A stretch of 64,000 nucleotides of DNA, taken from contig CANFHU010000001.1 in the NCBI GenBank assembly GCA_947446925.1, positions 62,001 to 126,000 on the forward strand, in the 5' to 3' direction. The position numbers were made by a program, and so were the translations under genes. The notes under the pieces are model-generated. The model was given only the letters and a program-made list of their open reading frames with translations. It was not told the origin of the DNA and made no database searches. The stretch is from Flavobacteriia bacterium (GTDB lineage: Bacteria > Bacteroidota > Bacteroidia > Flavobacteriales_D > Crocinitomicaceae). This document shows positions 26,606 through 35,213 of the stretch, piece by piece; position 1 is the first letter of the stretch; the number at the start of each line of letters is the position of its first letter.

Positions 26606-27954
26606 AAACAATTATTAGAAATGCCAACGTAGTCAACGAAGGAAAAATTACGGTAACAGATGTATTAATTCATAGAGAAAGAATTGAAAAAATTGCATCT
26701 TCCATCCAAATAAACAACTTGGAAAAGTACCATGAAATTGATGCAGAAGGATTGTATTTATTGCCAGGAATGATTGACGACCAGGTACATTTTCGTGATC
26801 CTGGTTTAACCCATAAAGCCACCATTACTTCTGAATCAAGAGCAGCAGTCGCCGGTGGAATCACCTCGTTTATGGAAATGCCTAATACGCTACCGAATGT
26901 ATTGACGCAAGAGTTATTGGAAGAAAAATACCAACTTGCATCCAACGCTTCTTTGGCAAATTATTCTTTTTTTATGGGAATTAATCAAGATAATTTGGAA
27001 GAGGCCTTGAAAACAGACACCGAAATGGTGTGTGGAATAACAGACGATGGACTTTATTTTAATAATGAACATGGAATATTGGCTAATTTTCCGGAATATT
27101 TGGACAAACTATTCGCGCGATCTAACACATTAATAGCCTTGCACAGTGAAGACGATCAAGTAATTCAACGAAATACGAATCATTACAAAGCAATCTATGG
27201 GGACAATATCCCTTTCGGACTACATGCTGAAATACGTTCTACAGAAGCATGTGTTAAAGCAACCAAAAGGGTACTTGAATTAGCAAAAAAGCATTCGAAT
27301 AGACTCCATTTATTTCATATTTCCTCTGCAGAAGAAGCAAAATTATTTGATAATTCTCTCCCATTACGTCAAAAAAGAATTACAGCAGAAGTTTGTGTTC
27401 ACCATCTTTGGTTTACGGATAAGGATTACCCTTCGTTGGGGTCTCACATAAAATGGAACCCATCCGTCAAAACTGAACAAGATAAAGAAGGACTTCTTAA
27501 AGCCTTACTCGAAAATAAAATTGACATCATTGCAACGGACCACGCTCCACATACGTTGGAAGAAAAAAGTGGTAATTATTTTCAAGCAATGTCCGGCGGA
27601 CCTCTTGTTCAACATGCTTTAGTCACACTATTAGAACTCTATCACCAAAAGAAAATCTCCTTGGAAAAAATAGTTGAAAAAACGAGCCATCATGTAGCAG
27701 AAATATACCGCATGAAAGAGCGCGGATACATTCGTGAGGGATATTATGCGGACGTAGTATTGGTAGATTTAAAACAAGCTTGGACAGTTACCCAGCAAAA
27801 TATAGCATATAAATGTAACTGGTCACCTTTTAAAAATCAACTATTTCAAAGTAAAATCATGCAAACTTTTGTAAATGGAAATTTAGTGTACGCAGCAAAT
27901 CAATGGAACGACGAAAGACTTGGTAAGCGACTTTTATTTGAAAAAGAGCGTTGA
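26602..27954 (+). CDS. pyrC: Dihydroorotase
   Basis: A 450-residue amidohydrolase close to dihydroorotases (GMIDDQVHFRDPGLTHKA at about residue 52, GGITSFMEMPNTLPNV near 84, ATDHAPHTLEEK near 312). It converts carbamoyl-aspartate to dihydroorotate in pyrimidine synthesis. The usual HxH metal motif reads QxH: the first His is Gln. This variant is known to me in Bacteroidota homologues, but it leaves metal binding uncertain. It is translationally coupled to tsaC. Confidence 0.88.
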   Translation: MKTIIRNANVVNEGKITVTDVLIHRERIEKIASSIQINNLEKYHEIDAEGLYLLPGMIDDQVHFRDPGLTHKATITSESRAAVAGGITSFMEMPNTLPNVLTQELLEEKYQLASNASLANYSFFMGINQDNLEEALKTDTEMVCGITDDGLYFNNEHGILANFPEYLDKLFARSNTLIALHSEDDQVIQRNTNHYKAIYGDNIPFGLHAEIRSTEACVKATKRVLELAKKHSNRLHLFHISSAEEAKLFDNSLPLRQKRITAEVCVHHLWFTDKDYPSLGSHIKWNPSVKTEQDKEGLLKALLENKIDIIATDHAPHTLEEKSGNYFQAMSGGPLVQHALVTLLELYHQKKISLEKIVEKTSHHVAEIYRMKERGYIREGYYADVVLVDLKQAWTVTQQNIAYKCNWSPFKNQLFQSKIMQTFVNGNLVYAANQWNDERLGKRLLFEKER

Positions 27955-27955
27955 T

Positions 27956-28882
27956 TTATTCATACGCTTCATACCAATTAAAATCCTGTTGTATGATTCT
28001 GTCTTTTTCCTCGCGTAAATACTGTAAAAACGCAGAAGCAACTGGTGAGAATCCTTTATTTTTTTGCCAGATCATTTGCCAAGAAGATTTAATGGGCAAA
28101 CCTTTAACCGGAATAATTTTTAAATCTCCAGAATAAATTTCATTTTTCAAACCAATCAAAGGCATAATGGAACTACCCAATCCTGCAATAATCGCTTGTT
28201 TAACCGCTTCATTCGAAGTTAATTCCATTTGTTTTTGTAGTTTAACTCCTTTACTTTCAAAATAACGTTCCATGGTATACCGTGTTCCAGAACCTTTTTC
28301 TCGGTAAATAATTGGCAGTGATTCAAATATGGAAACATCATATTTCTTCTTCGGGTAATTCATTTCTTTACCTGTTACCAAGTATAATTTATTTTGAAGC
28401 AACTCTAAATTTTCAATATTCATTTCACTTGGGAGTACCGAAACTAATGAAAAGTCAACTTCATTTTGGGCAATATTTTCCAACACCTGTTCTTTATTCG
28501 TTACATCTAATTTTAATGCAACTCCAGGATGTTTCTTTAAAAAACCAGCAAGGAAAAATGGCATTACATATTTCCCCGTAGATACTACTGAAATTTTTAA
28601 TTTACCAATTAATTCTCCTTTAAATGCTTTCGATTTATGCGCAATTTCATGCGCCTGAAAAATAATATTTTCGGCCATTTTAGCCACTTCTTTTCCAAAA
28701 TCGGTCACATATAACTTTCTCCCTATTACTTCTGTAAGTGGGATATCAAACTGATTTTGTAGGTTTTTTAACTGGATGGATACCGCAGGTTGGGTTAAAT
28801 GTAACTCTTCAGCTGCCTTTGTAATACTTTGGTTTTGGCAAATTTTGAGGAAAATCTCAAGTTGACTTAAAGTATAATTCAT
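27956..28882 (-). CDS. LysR-family transcriptional regulator
   Basis: A 308-residue LysR regulator. The N-terminal winged helix is LEIFLKICQNQSITKAAEEL followed by HLTQPAVSIQLKNLQ. The effector-binding half has the periplasmic-binding-protein-like fold (KLKISVVSTGKYVMPFFLAG near residue 92). It is divergent from the bicarbonate-transporter gene 256 bp away, so it probably controls that gene, possibly in response to inorganic carbon; CbbR/CmpR-type regulators do this in other bacteria. Confidence 0.9.
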   Translation of the reverse strand: MNYTLSQLEIFLKICQNQSITKAAEELHLTQPAVSIQLKNLQNQFDIPLTEVIGRKLYVTDFGKEVAKMAENIIFQAHEIAHKSKAFKGELIGKLKISVVSTGKYVMPFFLAGFLKKHPGVALKLDVTNKEQVLENIAQNEVDFSLVSVLPSEMNIENLELLQNKLYLVTGKEMNYPKKKYDVSIFESLPIIYREKGSGTRYTMERYFESKGVKLQKQMELTSNEAVKQAIIAGLGSSIMPLIGLKNEIYSGDLKIIPVKGLPIKSSWQMIWQKNKGFSPVASAFLQYLREEKDRIIQQDFNWYEAYE

Positions 28883-28977
28883 AAATATTTTTTATGCTTT
28901 TCATATCAAATATAAATAAAAATATTCAACTAGGAAATCTAAACTTTGCAGAAATAATTAACTAAATAATTTAAAAG

Positions 28978-29088
28978 ATGGATGGATTAAAAAGAATGTG
29001 GAGAAACTGGAAAACCTATGACCTCAAAAAAGACCAAGCAGTGAGTGATAATTTTTACCGCTACCTAATTGATTTGGATTCCATGTAA
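28978..29088 (+). CDS. Small ORF (36 codons) upstream of the bicarbonate transporter gene
   Basis: Encodes MDGLKRMWRNWKTYDLKKDQ, then 16 more residues ending LIDLDSM. It starts with ATG 95 bp after the LysR divergent region and ends 49 bp before the transporter start. It is basic and aromatic at the N-terminus and acidic at the end, with no membrane segment. I do not recognise it. Position suggests a small partner protein or leader peptide of the transporter operon. Confidence 0.5.
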   Translation: MDGLKRMWRNWKTYDLKKDQAVSDNFYRYLIDLDSM

Positions 29089-29137
29089 TCCAACTTTCAA
29101 TTTAAACTTTTTGTATATAAACTAAAAACCAAAAAAC

Positions 29138-30094
29138 ATGAATTTTAACCTACTTTTTGAAAACCTAACAAATCCAGCGCTTTTATTCTTTGTATTAGGA
29201 ATCATTGCTGTAAAAGTGAAATCTGATTTAGAAATCCCACCTAGTACTTCCAAGTTTATTTCCTTGTACCTACTCTTCTCTATTGGTTTCAAAGGAGGAC
29301 AAGAATTAGCGCATAGCCACTTCACTACTGAAATTCTATGGACGGTCATTTTTGGAATGTTTCTAGCATTTATAATTCCTTTTTATACATTTTTTATTCT
29401 AAAACGAAAACTATCCATCGAAAATGCTGGCGCGATTGCAGCTGCCTATGGATCGGTGAGTGCTGTGACATTCGTAACAGGAATTGCTTTTTTGGAGGCG
29501 CACAAGTTAACTTCTGATGGTCACATGGTAGCAGTAATGGCATTGATGGAGGCTCCAGCGATTATTGTTGGAGTAGTACTTATTAGAATGTTTGGTAAAA
29601 ACACGAAATCAACAACTAAAATCAGTAATCTAATCGGTCATTCATTTACCAATGGGAGTGTGCTGTTAATCCTTGGTAGTTTAATAATAGGCTTTATCGC
29701 CAATGAAAAGGCTGCAGAAGGAATCAAACCCTTTACCAATGATTTATTCAAAGGCTTCCTAGCTATCTTTCTGTTAGATATGGGAATTATCAGCGGACGT
29801 AAACTAAACGACTTCTTTAAAAACGGTTGGTTTACAGCACTATTTGCCATACTGATTCCATTGGTCAATGGTTGTATTGTAGCATATACAAGTCAATTTA
29901 TAACACCTGAAGTTGGAAATCGCTTTATGTTAGCAGTACTTGCTGCAAGCGCTTCCTACATTGCAGTGCCTGCAGCAATGAAAATTGCAGTGCCTGATGC
30001 CAATCCGAGTATCTATCTACCCATGGCTTTAGCAGTTACATTTCCATTTAATATTACGATAGGAATGCCGATTTACTTAACGATAATTTGGTAG
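29138..30094 (+). CDS. SbtA-like sodium-dependent bicarbonate transporter
   Basis: A 318-residue, ten-helix membrane protein of the SbtA family (formerly DUF897). Family features: NPALLFFVLGIIAVKVKSDL and IPPSTSKFISLYLLFSIGFK at the N-terminus, AAAYGSVSAVTFVTGIAFL near residue 105 and AVLAASASYIAVPAAMKIA in the second half. SbtA imports bicarbonate with Na+. It may supply the biotin-dependent carboxylase and other carboxylation reactions. Divergent LysR gene upstream. Confidence 0.88.
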   Translation: MNFNLLFENLTNPALLFFVLGIIAVKVKSDLEIPPSTSKFISLYLLFSIGFKGGQELAHSHFTTEILWTVIFGMFLAFIIPFYTFFILKRKLSIENAGAIAAAYGSVSAVTFVTGIAFLEAHKLTSDGHMVAVMALMEAPAIIVGVVLIRMFGKNTKSTTKISNLIGHSFTNGSVLLILGSLIIGFIANEKAAEGIKPFTNDLFKGFLAIFLLDMGIISGRKLNDFFKNGWFTALFAILIPLVNGCIVAYTSQFITPEVGNRFMLAVLAASASYIAVPAAMKIAVPDANPSIYLPMALAVTFPFNITIGMPIYLTIIW

Positions 30095-30155
30095 AATTAA
30101 CACCTGGTTGAAATAGCCTATATAAAATATACAGTATGGAGATGGAATGATTTAC

Positions 30156-30189
30156 ATCGTAGGGATATGGCATGCCATATCTCTACGAT
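30156..30189. repeat. REP-like palindrome between the transporter gene and pccB
   Basis: Fifteen-base arms with one mismatch around CATG: ATCGTAGGGATATGG and CCATATCTCTACGAT. This resembles REP-like repeats with a GCATGC centre seen in many genomes. It lies between convergent genes. Confidence 0.75.
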
Positions 30190-30214
30190 ACATCACCCCA
30201 AAAATAAAACATCC

Positions 30215-31762
30215 TTACAACGGTATATTCCCGTGTTTTTTCTGCGGTAAATGTTCTGCCTTATTCTCCAACATCTTAAAAGCATGAATCAATTTTGCAC
30301 GTGTCTCTTCCGGTAAAATAACCTCATCCACAAAACCACGTTCTGCTGCACGATACGGATTAGCAAACATTTCAGCATATTCTGCTTCTTTCTCCAACCA
30401 TTTCGCTTGTGGATCAGGTGCACTAGAAATTTCACGTTTAAAAATAATCTCTGCTGCACCTTTTGCTCCCATAACGGCAATCTCCGCTGTAGGCCATGCA
30501 AAATTCATATCTGCACCAATGTTTTTAGAATTCATCACATCGTATGCGCCACCATATGCTTTACGCGTAATGACAGTCACACGCGGTACAGTAGCTTCTG
30601 AAAATGCATACAATAACTTCGCACCATGTGAAATAATACCGCGCCATTCTTGGTCGGTTCCTGGCAAGAATCCTGGTACATCCTCTAATACCAATAATGG
30701 AATATTGAATGAATCACAGAAACGTACAAAACGTGCTCCTTTTCGAGAAGAATCTATATCTAATACACCTGCCATGGATTGCGGTTGATTCGCAATTACA
30801 CCAATGGTTCTACCTTCCAAACGCGCCATACCAACCACAATATTTGTAGCGAAATCGGCATGTACCTCCCGGAAAGATGCATCATCAATAATACACTCAA
30901 TTACTTCACGAATATCGTATGGAAAAGAAGCATTGTCTGGTAAAATGGTTTGTATTTGGTTTAATTTAGTTTTAGAAAATTCAAAGGAAGTTGTTGGTGC
31001 ATATTCGCCATAATTCTGTGGTAAATAGGTCATGAAATCCCTCACCTGACGTAAAGTCGTAACATCATTGGAAGACGTAAAGTGGGTAACCCCTGATTTT
31101 TCTGCGTGGGTTTTAGCACCGCCTAAATCTTCGGAGGTAACCTCTTCATGCGTGACAGTTTTAACCACATTGGGGCCTGTTACAAACATATAAGAAGTAT
31201 CTTCCACCATGAACACAAAGTCTGTCAATGCTGGACTATACACTGCTCCACCGGCACAAGGTCCCATAATGACACTTATCTGCGGAATCACGCCAGATGC
31301 ACGTGTATTACGGTAAAAAATATCTGCATAACCAGCCAACGAAACAACCCCTTCTTGGATACGAGCACCTCCTGAATCGTTCAAACCAATCACTGGCGCA
31401 CCATTTTTCAATGCTAAATCCATGATTTTACAAATCTTCTCGGCATGTGTTTCAGATAATGAACCGCCAAGTACTGTAAAATCTTGGGAAAAAAGATATA
31501 CCATACGTCCATGAATAGTACCATACCCTGTTACAACCCCATCTCCAGGATAATGTTGTTCATCTAAACCAAAATAGGTCGAACGATGCGTAATAAACAT
31601 TCCAATTTCTTGGAACGAACCTTCATCCAATAACAATTCAATACGCTCACGCGCAGTTAGTTTTCCTTGACTATGTTGTTTGTCGATACGTGTTTGTCCG
31701 CCTCCTAATTGAGATTCTTCACGACGTACTAGTAATTCTTGTCTTTTAATGTTGTTGTTCAT
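30215..31762 (-). CDS. pccB: Acyl-CoA (propionyl-CoA) carboxylase beta subunit
   Basis: A 515-residue carboxyltransferase. Typical segments: [20 protein letters not shown] near residue 30, [20 protein letters not shown] near 122, [17 protein letters not shown] near 165, and [20 protein letters not shown] near 365. It carboxylates propionyl- or methylcrotonyl-type CoA esters together with a biotin-carrying alpha subunit, which is not in the window. The upstream leader holds a large palindrome (31783-31912). Confidence 0.93.
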   Translation of the reverse strand: MNNNIKRQELLVRREESQLGGGQTRIDKQHSQGKLTARERIELLLDEGSFQEIGMFITHRSTYFGLDEQHYPGDGVVTGYGTIHGRMVYLFSQDFTVLGGSLSETHAEKICKIMDLALKNGAPVIGLNDSGGARIQEGVVSLAGYADIFYRNTRASGVIPQISVIMGPCAGGAVYSPALTDFVFMVEDTSYMFVTGPNVVKTVTHEEVTSEDLGGAKTHAEKSGVTHFTSSNDVTTLRQVRDFMTYLPQNYGEYAPTTSFEFSKTKLNQIQTILPDNASFPYDIREVIECIIDDASFREVHADFATNIVVGMARLEGRTIGVIANQPQSMAGVLDIDSSRKGARFVRFCDSFNIPLLVLEDVPGFLPGTDQEWRGIISHGAKLLYAFSEATVPRVTVITRKAYGGAYDVMNSKNIGADMNFAWPTAEIAVMGAKGAAEIIFKREISSAPDPQAKWLEKEAEYAEMFANPYRAAERGFVDEVILPEETRAKLIHAFKMLENKAEHLPQKKHGNIPL

Positions 31763-31782
31763 AGTTGGTTGACGGGTTTTTC

Positions 31783-31912
31783 ACCATTAAGAAATTTAGG
31801 ACGAAATAGCGTGTGTAGGGTTGAGAAATTTTAAGTAAAACATACGTGTTTAATTCTTAATTTTCTCAATTTAAACAGAGTGACTAAACTATTACCTCAA
31901 CTTCTTAATGGT
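31783..31912. repeat. Large imperfect palindrome upstream of pccB
   Basis: Outer arms ACCATTAAGAA (31783-31793) and TTCTTAATGGT (31902-31912) are perfect. Nested arms TTGAGAAATTTTAAG (31821-31835) and CTTAATTTTCTCAA (31856-31869) pair with one indel, and the centre is AAACA-TACG-TGTTT. It fills the gap between mtnB and pccB. Confidence 0.65.
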
Positions 31913-31937
31913 AAATTAAATATTTTCGTTATCGAAT

Positions 31938-32558
31938 TTACTTATTTATCGCTTTCAATTTATAATTCACTTCCAACAAATATTCCAAAGTTTCTAAATG
32001 TCTTTTCGCTTCAAACAAATTTTTACCCCAAGCATAAGTTCCGTGGTTACGAATCACAAAGGCATGGTGCTGAAATTCGTCTTTACGTGCTTCCATCCAT
32101 GTAGAAAATTCAACCATATCTTGCGAATTTGGTAAAATCGGTATGTGAATTTTATTGTCGTGGGTTGTTTGCCCTGCGAAACCTTTTTGTATCTCATATC
32201 CTTCAAACGGTATGGTTTCTTCATATAATTGAGAATTTAGTACCGAATACACCGAATGACTATGTAAAATCACTGTATTCTCTGGGAATAAACGATACAA
32301 TACACAATGAATCAATGTTTCAGCAGAAGGTTTGATCCCACGGTCTTCTAGTACTGGGTGACCATCCATGGCAACACGCATAAAATCTTCTTCGTGAAAT
32401 TGGGATTTGTCAATACCCGAACGTGAAACATAAATTACATCCGCTTCCGCATTTTCACGGAAAGAATAGTTGGTGGATGTTGCTGGCGACCAACCTTTGG
32501 CATGATACGCGCGTATGGTTTGTGCTAAGTGTTCTTTTAAGTCGTAAATATCTTGCAT
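31938..32558 (-). CDS. mtnB: Methylthioribulose-1-phosphate dehydratase
   Basis: A 206-residue class II aldolase/adducin-family protein of the MtnB type. It has AKGWSPATSTNYSFR near residue 20, the zinc-binding HSHSVYSVL near 100 and HHAFVIRNHGTYAWG near 170. It acts in the methionine salvage pathway. The other salvage genes (mtnA, mtnD) are not nearby. It is close to and in line with the LEA-like lipoprotein gene (12 bp). Confidence 0.88.
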   Translation of the reverse strand: MQDIYDLKEHLAQTIRAYHAKGWSPATSTNYSFRENAEADVIYVSRSGIDKSQFHEEDFMRVAMDGHPVLEDRGIKPSAETLIHCVLYRLFPENTVILHSHSVYSVLNSQLYEETIPFEGYEIQKGFAGQTTHDNKIHIPILPNSQDMVEFSTWMEARKDEFQHHAFVIRNHGTYAWGKNLFEAKRHLETLEYLLEVNYKLKAINK

Positions 32559-32570
32559 ACCTACCTGTTT

Positions 32571-33044
32571 TTAGTTAGAAAGTGATTTTAACAAGTTTCC
32601 ATCAATGGTCTTGGTTTCATTAATGGCTATCGTTTTTGGAATACCTAAAGCAGAACCTTTCAATGTTCCTTGAATATTGATTGCTACTTCTTTTTTGAAT
32701 GCGTTTCGTAAGAGCATAAAAAGTGCTCCATCCGCTAATTTTACTTTAAGTTTGACTGGATAGGAGTTATCGCTTTTGCGTTTAAATAGTACCTTTTCTG
32801 CTAAGGTTAAATCTCCCAATTCTTTTTCATCGATGCTGATTTTTAAAGCAGAATTTTTCAATTTAACCGTATAGAAATTATCATTTTGCACTTGTACATC
32901 TAATTTTAATACCAACTCTTTATTTTCAAATGTTGGAGTAATATTAGAAACGTTTTTGAATTTCACATCGTTGACAAGCGAGCAGGAGGATAAGAGTAGG
33001 ATATAAGTTACGAGTGACGTGAGACGAGTGAAGAAGGATTTCAT
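32571..33044 (-). CDS. LEA type 2 (WHy domain) lipoprotein
   Basis: A 157-residue protein with a lipoprotein signal (hydrophobic TSLVTYILLLSSC; Cys at about 21). The mature part is a single beta domain with alternating hydrophobic strands: VKFKNVSNITPTF, LVLKLDVQVQNDN and ALKISIDEKELGD. This matches LEA14/WHy-like proteins. Function in bacteria is unclear. Confidence 0.7.
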   Translation of the reverse strand: MKSFFTRLTSLVTYILLLSSCSLVNDVKFKNVSNITPTFENKELVLKLDVQVQNDNFYTVKLKNSALKISIDEKELGDLTLAEKVLFKRKSDNSYPVKLKVKLADGALFMLLRNAFKKEVAINIQGTLKGSALGIPKTIAINETKTIDGNLLKSLSN

Positions 33045-33059
33045 GGATTATATTTATAA

Positions 33060-33575
33060 TTATTCCCCCAAAAACAAAGCCTTAATTTCCGTAGCGTCAC
33101 TTGGTTTCATCTTACCTGCTAAAATCAAACTTAATTGTCTACGTAACAAAGCTCCTTCATATCGTTTTATCTCTTCTTCTGTTTCTGGAATCAATTCTGG
33201 AACATGGATAGGTCCACCTAATTGATCAACAGCTACAAACGTATAAATCGCTTCGTTACACTTTCTGCGTTGCCCTGAAACTGGATCTTCCACAAAAACA
33301 TCTACAAAAATCTCCATAGAAGAACTAAATGCACGTGAAACCTTTGCCTCCAAGGTAACTATCGATGAATGCAATATTGGTTCTTGAAACGAAACATTAT
33401 TTACCGAAGCGGTTACCACTACTCGGCGACAATGTCTTTGCGCAGAAACACTTGCAATAACATCCATCCAGGCAAGAAGTTGACCTCCAAATAAATTACC
33501 CAATGTGTTAGTGTCGTTTGGTAGTACGATATGTGTCGTAATCGCTACTGTTTCTGATGCTTTTTTTGATTTCAT
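33060..33575 (-). CDS. Hot-dog acyl-CoA thioesterase
   Basis: A 171-residue YciA/ACOT-type hot-dog protein: IVLPNDTNTLGNLFGGQLLA near residue 17 with the catalytic Asn/Asp region, VVVTASVNNVSFQEPILHSS near 48 and the C-terminal EIKALFLGE. It hydrolyses acyl-CoA esters; chain preference cannot be told. Its ATG overlaps the stop of the upstream glycosyltransferase gene by four bases. Confidence 0.88.
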   Translation of the reverse strand: MKSKKASETVAITTHIVLPNDTNTLGNLFGGQLLAWMDVIASVSAQRHCRRVVVTASVNNVSFQEPILHSSIVTLEAKVSRAFSSSMEIFVDVFVEDPVSGQRRKCNEAIYTFVAVDQLGGPIHVPELIPETEEEIKRYEGALLRRQLSLILAGKMKPSDATEIKALFLGE

Positions 33576-34441
33576 AACTTGCTGTAGTTTTTATAGCGGA
33601 TATCGATACCCACATACGTGCGTAAAAAACGTTTAAAACGGTCTTTTAATTTTGTTTTGTTGAAGGAGATATCGTATTCGAAAGACCAATTCTTCGCTGC
33701 AATCCGGGCTTGCATTACTGCTGGATGTGTCTCTTTAAATTCTGCTAATGCATCGATATTTGCAAAATAATCAAATGCTTCTGCTTGTTTCACATTATCT
33801 TTTATCCAGGTATCATCGTGCCACATTTTATTAAATGACTCCTGTTTTTTCTGCATTTTTTCTGGTGGCTTTACCCAACCATAGTGATACACATGTGCAT
33901 CTATTTTTTTTATTGAAAGTTTGTCATTTGGTAACTTACGAAACCCTTGTGCATCTCGATAAGAAAAGATATCTGGACGGTTACGAATGATTCGAATCTC
34001 ATCCAAATACCAACTAATCGATGTTCCTACATAATCATAGGAACCATAAAAATGCTGGTAATTAAACAATAATCCCTCAACGCGCGAATCGTGTTTAAAA
34101 CGTTCCATTGCTTCCCGAATTACTGGTAGGTATTTTTCATGAATGACCTCATCCCCTTGGATATAGAATGCCCAATCGCTTGCAGGATCTATTGCTTTAA
34201 AGGCTTTATCTGTCTCTAATGCTAACGTCCTTCCCCCCTCACGAACACTATCGTCCCAGGTGGTTTCAATAATCCGAACTTTAGGATCAATCCCTTGAAT
34301 CAATGCATAGGTCTCATCTTCTGAATTACCAACAGCAACAACAACTTCATCACACAATGGAAGAATGGAACGAATTGCCTCTACTATTGGGTAATCGTAT
34401 TTGATTGCATTGCGAATAAAGGTAAATCCACTAACTTTCAT
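33572..34441 (-). CDS. Glycosyltransferase family 2-like protein
   Basis: A 289-residue protein with a GT-A start (VSGFTFIRNAIKYDYPIVEA) and acidic segments VVVAVGNSEDETY and WAFYIQGDEVIHEK, where QGDE replaces the usual DxD. Roughly the second half is divergent. Donor and acceptor are unknown. It sits two bases downstream of an arsC-like gene and overlaps the thioesterase gene, so the group is one transcription unit. Confidence 0.75.
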   Translation of the reverse strand: MKVSGFTFIRNAIKYDYPIVEAIRSILPLCDEVVVAVGNSEDETYALIQGIDPKVRIIETTWDDSVREGGRTLALETDKAFKAIDPASDWAFYIQGDEVIHEKYLPVIREAMERFKHDSRVEGLLFNYQHFYGSYDYVGTSISWYLDEIRIIRNRPDIFSYRDAQGFRKLPNDKLSIKKIDAHVYHYGWVKPPEKMQKKQESFNKMWHDDTWIKDNVKQAEAFDYFANIDALAEFKETHPAVMQARIAAKNWSFEYDISFNKTKLKDRFKRFLRTYVGIDIRYKNYSKL

Positions 34442-34442
34442 C

Positions 34443-34793
34443 TTAAACTAATAAATCGATTACTTTCTCTAATGGACGACCAATAACCGCTTGATTTCCT
34501 CTAATAACAATCGGACGCTCAATTAATACTGGATATTGCACCAAAATCTTACGCCATTCCTCTTCGCTAAATTTTTTGTCTTTGAAATTCGACTTGTATA
34601 CTTCTTCTCCTTTACGAATCAATGCCTCCGCTGGGATTTGTAATTTTTCTAATACGAGATTAATATCCTCTAATGTTAGCGTAGTTTTTAGGTATTCAAA
34701 AACAGTAGTGTTTTGATTATTTTCTTGCAGATAACATAATGAATCGCGACTTTTTGAACAGCGATTGTTATGCCAAATTGTAATTTGTTCCAT
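34443..34793 (-). CDS. arsC: ArsC-family arsenate reductase-like protein
   Basis: A 116-residue thioredoxin-fold protein of the glutaredoxin-dependent ArsC/Spx group, with WHNNRCSKSRDSLCYL near the N-terminus (catalytic Cys in CSKSR) and the C-terminal PIVIRGNQAVIGRPLEKV. No other arsenic genes are adjacent, so a role in arsenate reduction is only one possibility for this family. Confidence 0.85.
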   Translation of the reverse strand: MEQITIWHNNRCSKSRDSLCYLQENNQNTTVFEYLKTTLTLEDINLVLEKLQIPAEALIRKGEEVYKSNFKDKKFSEEEWRKILVQYPVLIERPIVIRGNQAVIGRPLEKVIDLLV

Positions 34794-34797
34794 CGTA

Positions 34798-35208
34798 TTA
34801 ATATATTACCACCCCTTTTACACCTAATTGCGGAATCGCTTTCATGTTTTTCTCTACAATCGTTTCTGGTAAAAACAAAAATTTCTTGTCATACATGACA
34901 TCGTTTACCCAAAAACTTACCCAATATTCATTGGTTAATCCAAAAACATCTTCCATCACAGGTTCAATTTTTGCCGCTTCATTAGGTAACATCAATTCAA
35001 TGCAGTGTCTTAATGTAGAAGTATTTATTTTCTCACCGGTTACCACATTTTCACCATAACCACAACTTGTGATGATGATGCCTTCCATAATATCATCGCG
35101 TAAATTCAATAAATAGGCGTAGTAATTCGTATTATTCTCTTCATCAAGCTGTTTCACAATTGCTACAGCAACTCCTTCCACTTTAGGTCCTAATAATTCT
35201 TCTCTCAT
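34798..35208 (-). CDS. Conserved hypothetical protein
   Basis: A 136-residue protein with no domain I can name. Visible segments: GVAVAIVKQLDEENNTNYYA, then LLNLRDDIMEGIIITSCGYG, STLRHCIELMLP and FGLTNEYWVSFWVNDVMYDK. The composition and alternating pattern suggest a soluble alpha/beta protein. It lies between the serine hydrolase and arsC genes with 4-5 bp gaps, so it is co-transcribed. Confidence 0.6.
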   Translation of the reverse strand: MREELLGPKVEGVAVAIVKQLDEENNTNYYAYLLNLRDDIMEGIIITSCGYGENVVTGEKINTSTLRHCIELMLPNEAAKIEPVMEDVFGLTNEYWVSFWVNDVMYDKKFLFLPETIVEKNMKAIPQLGVKGVVIY

Positions 35209-35213
35209 TGCTA

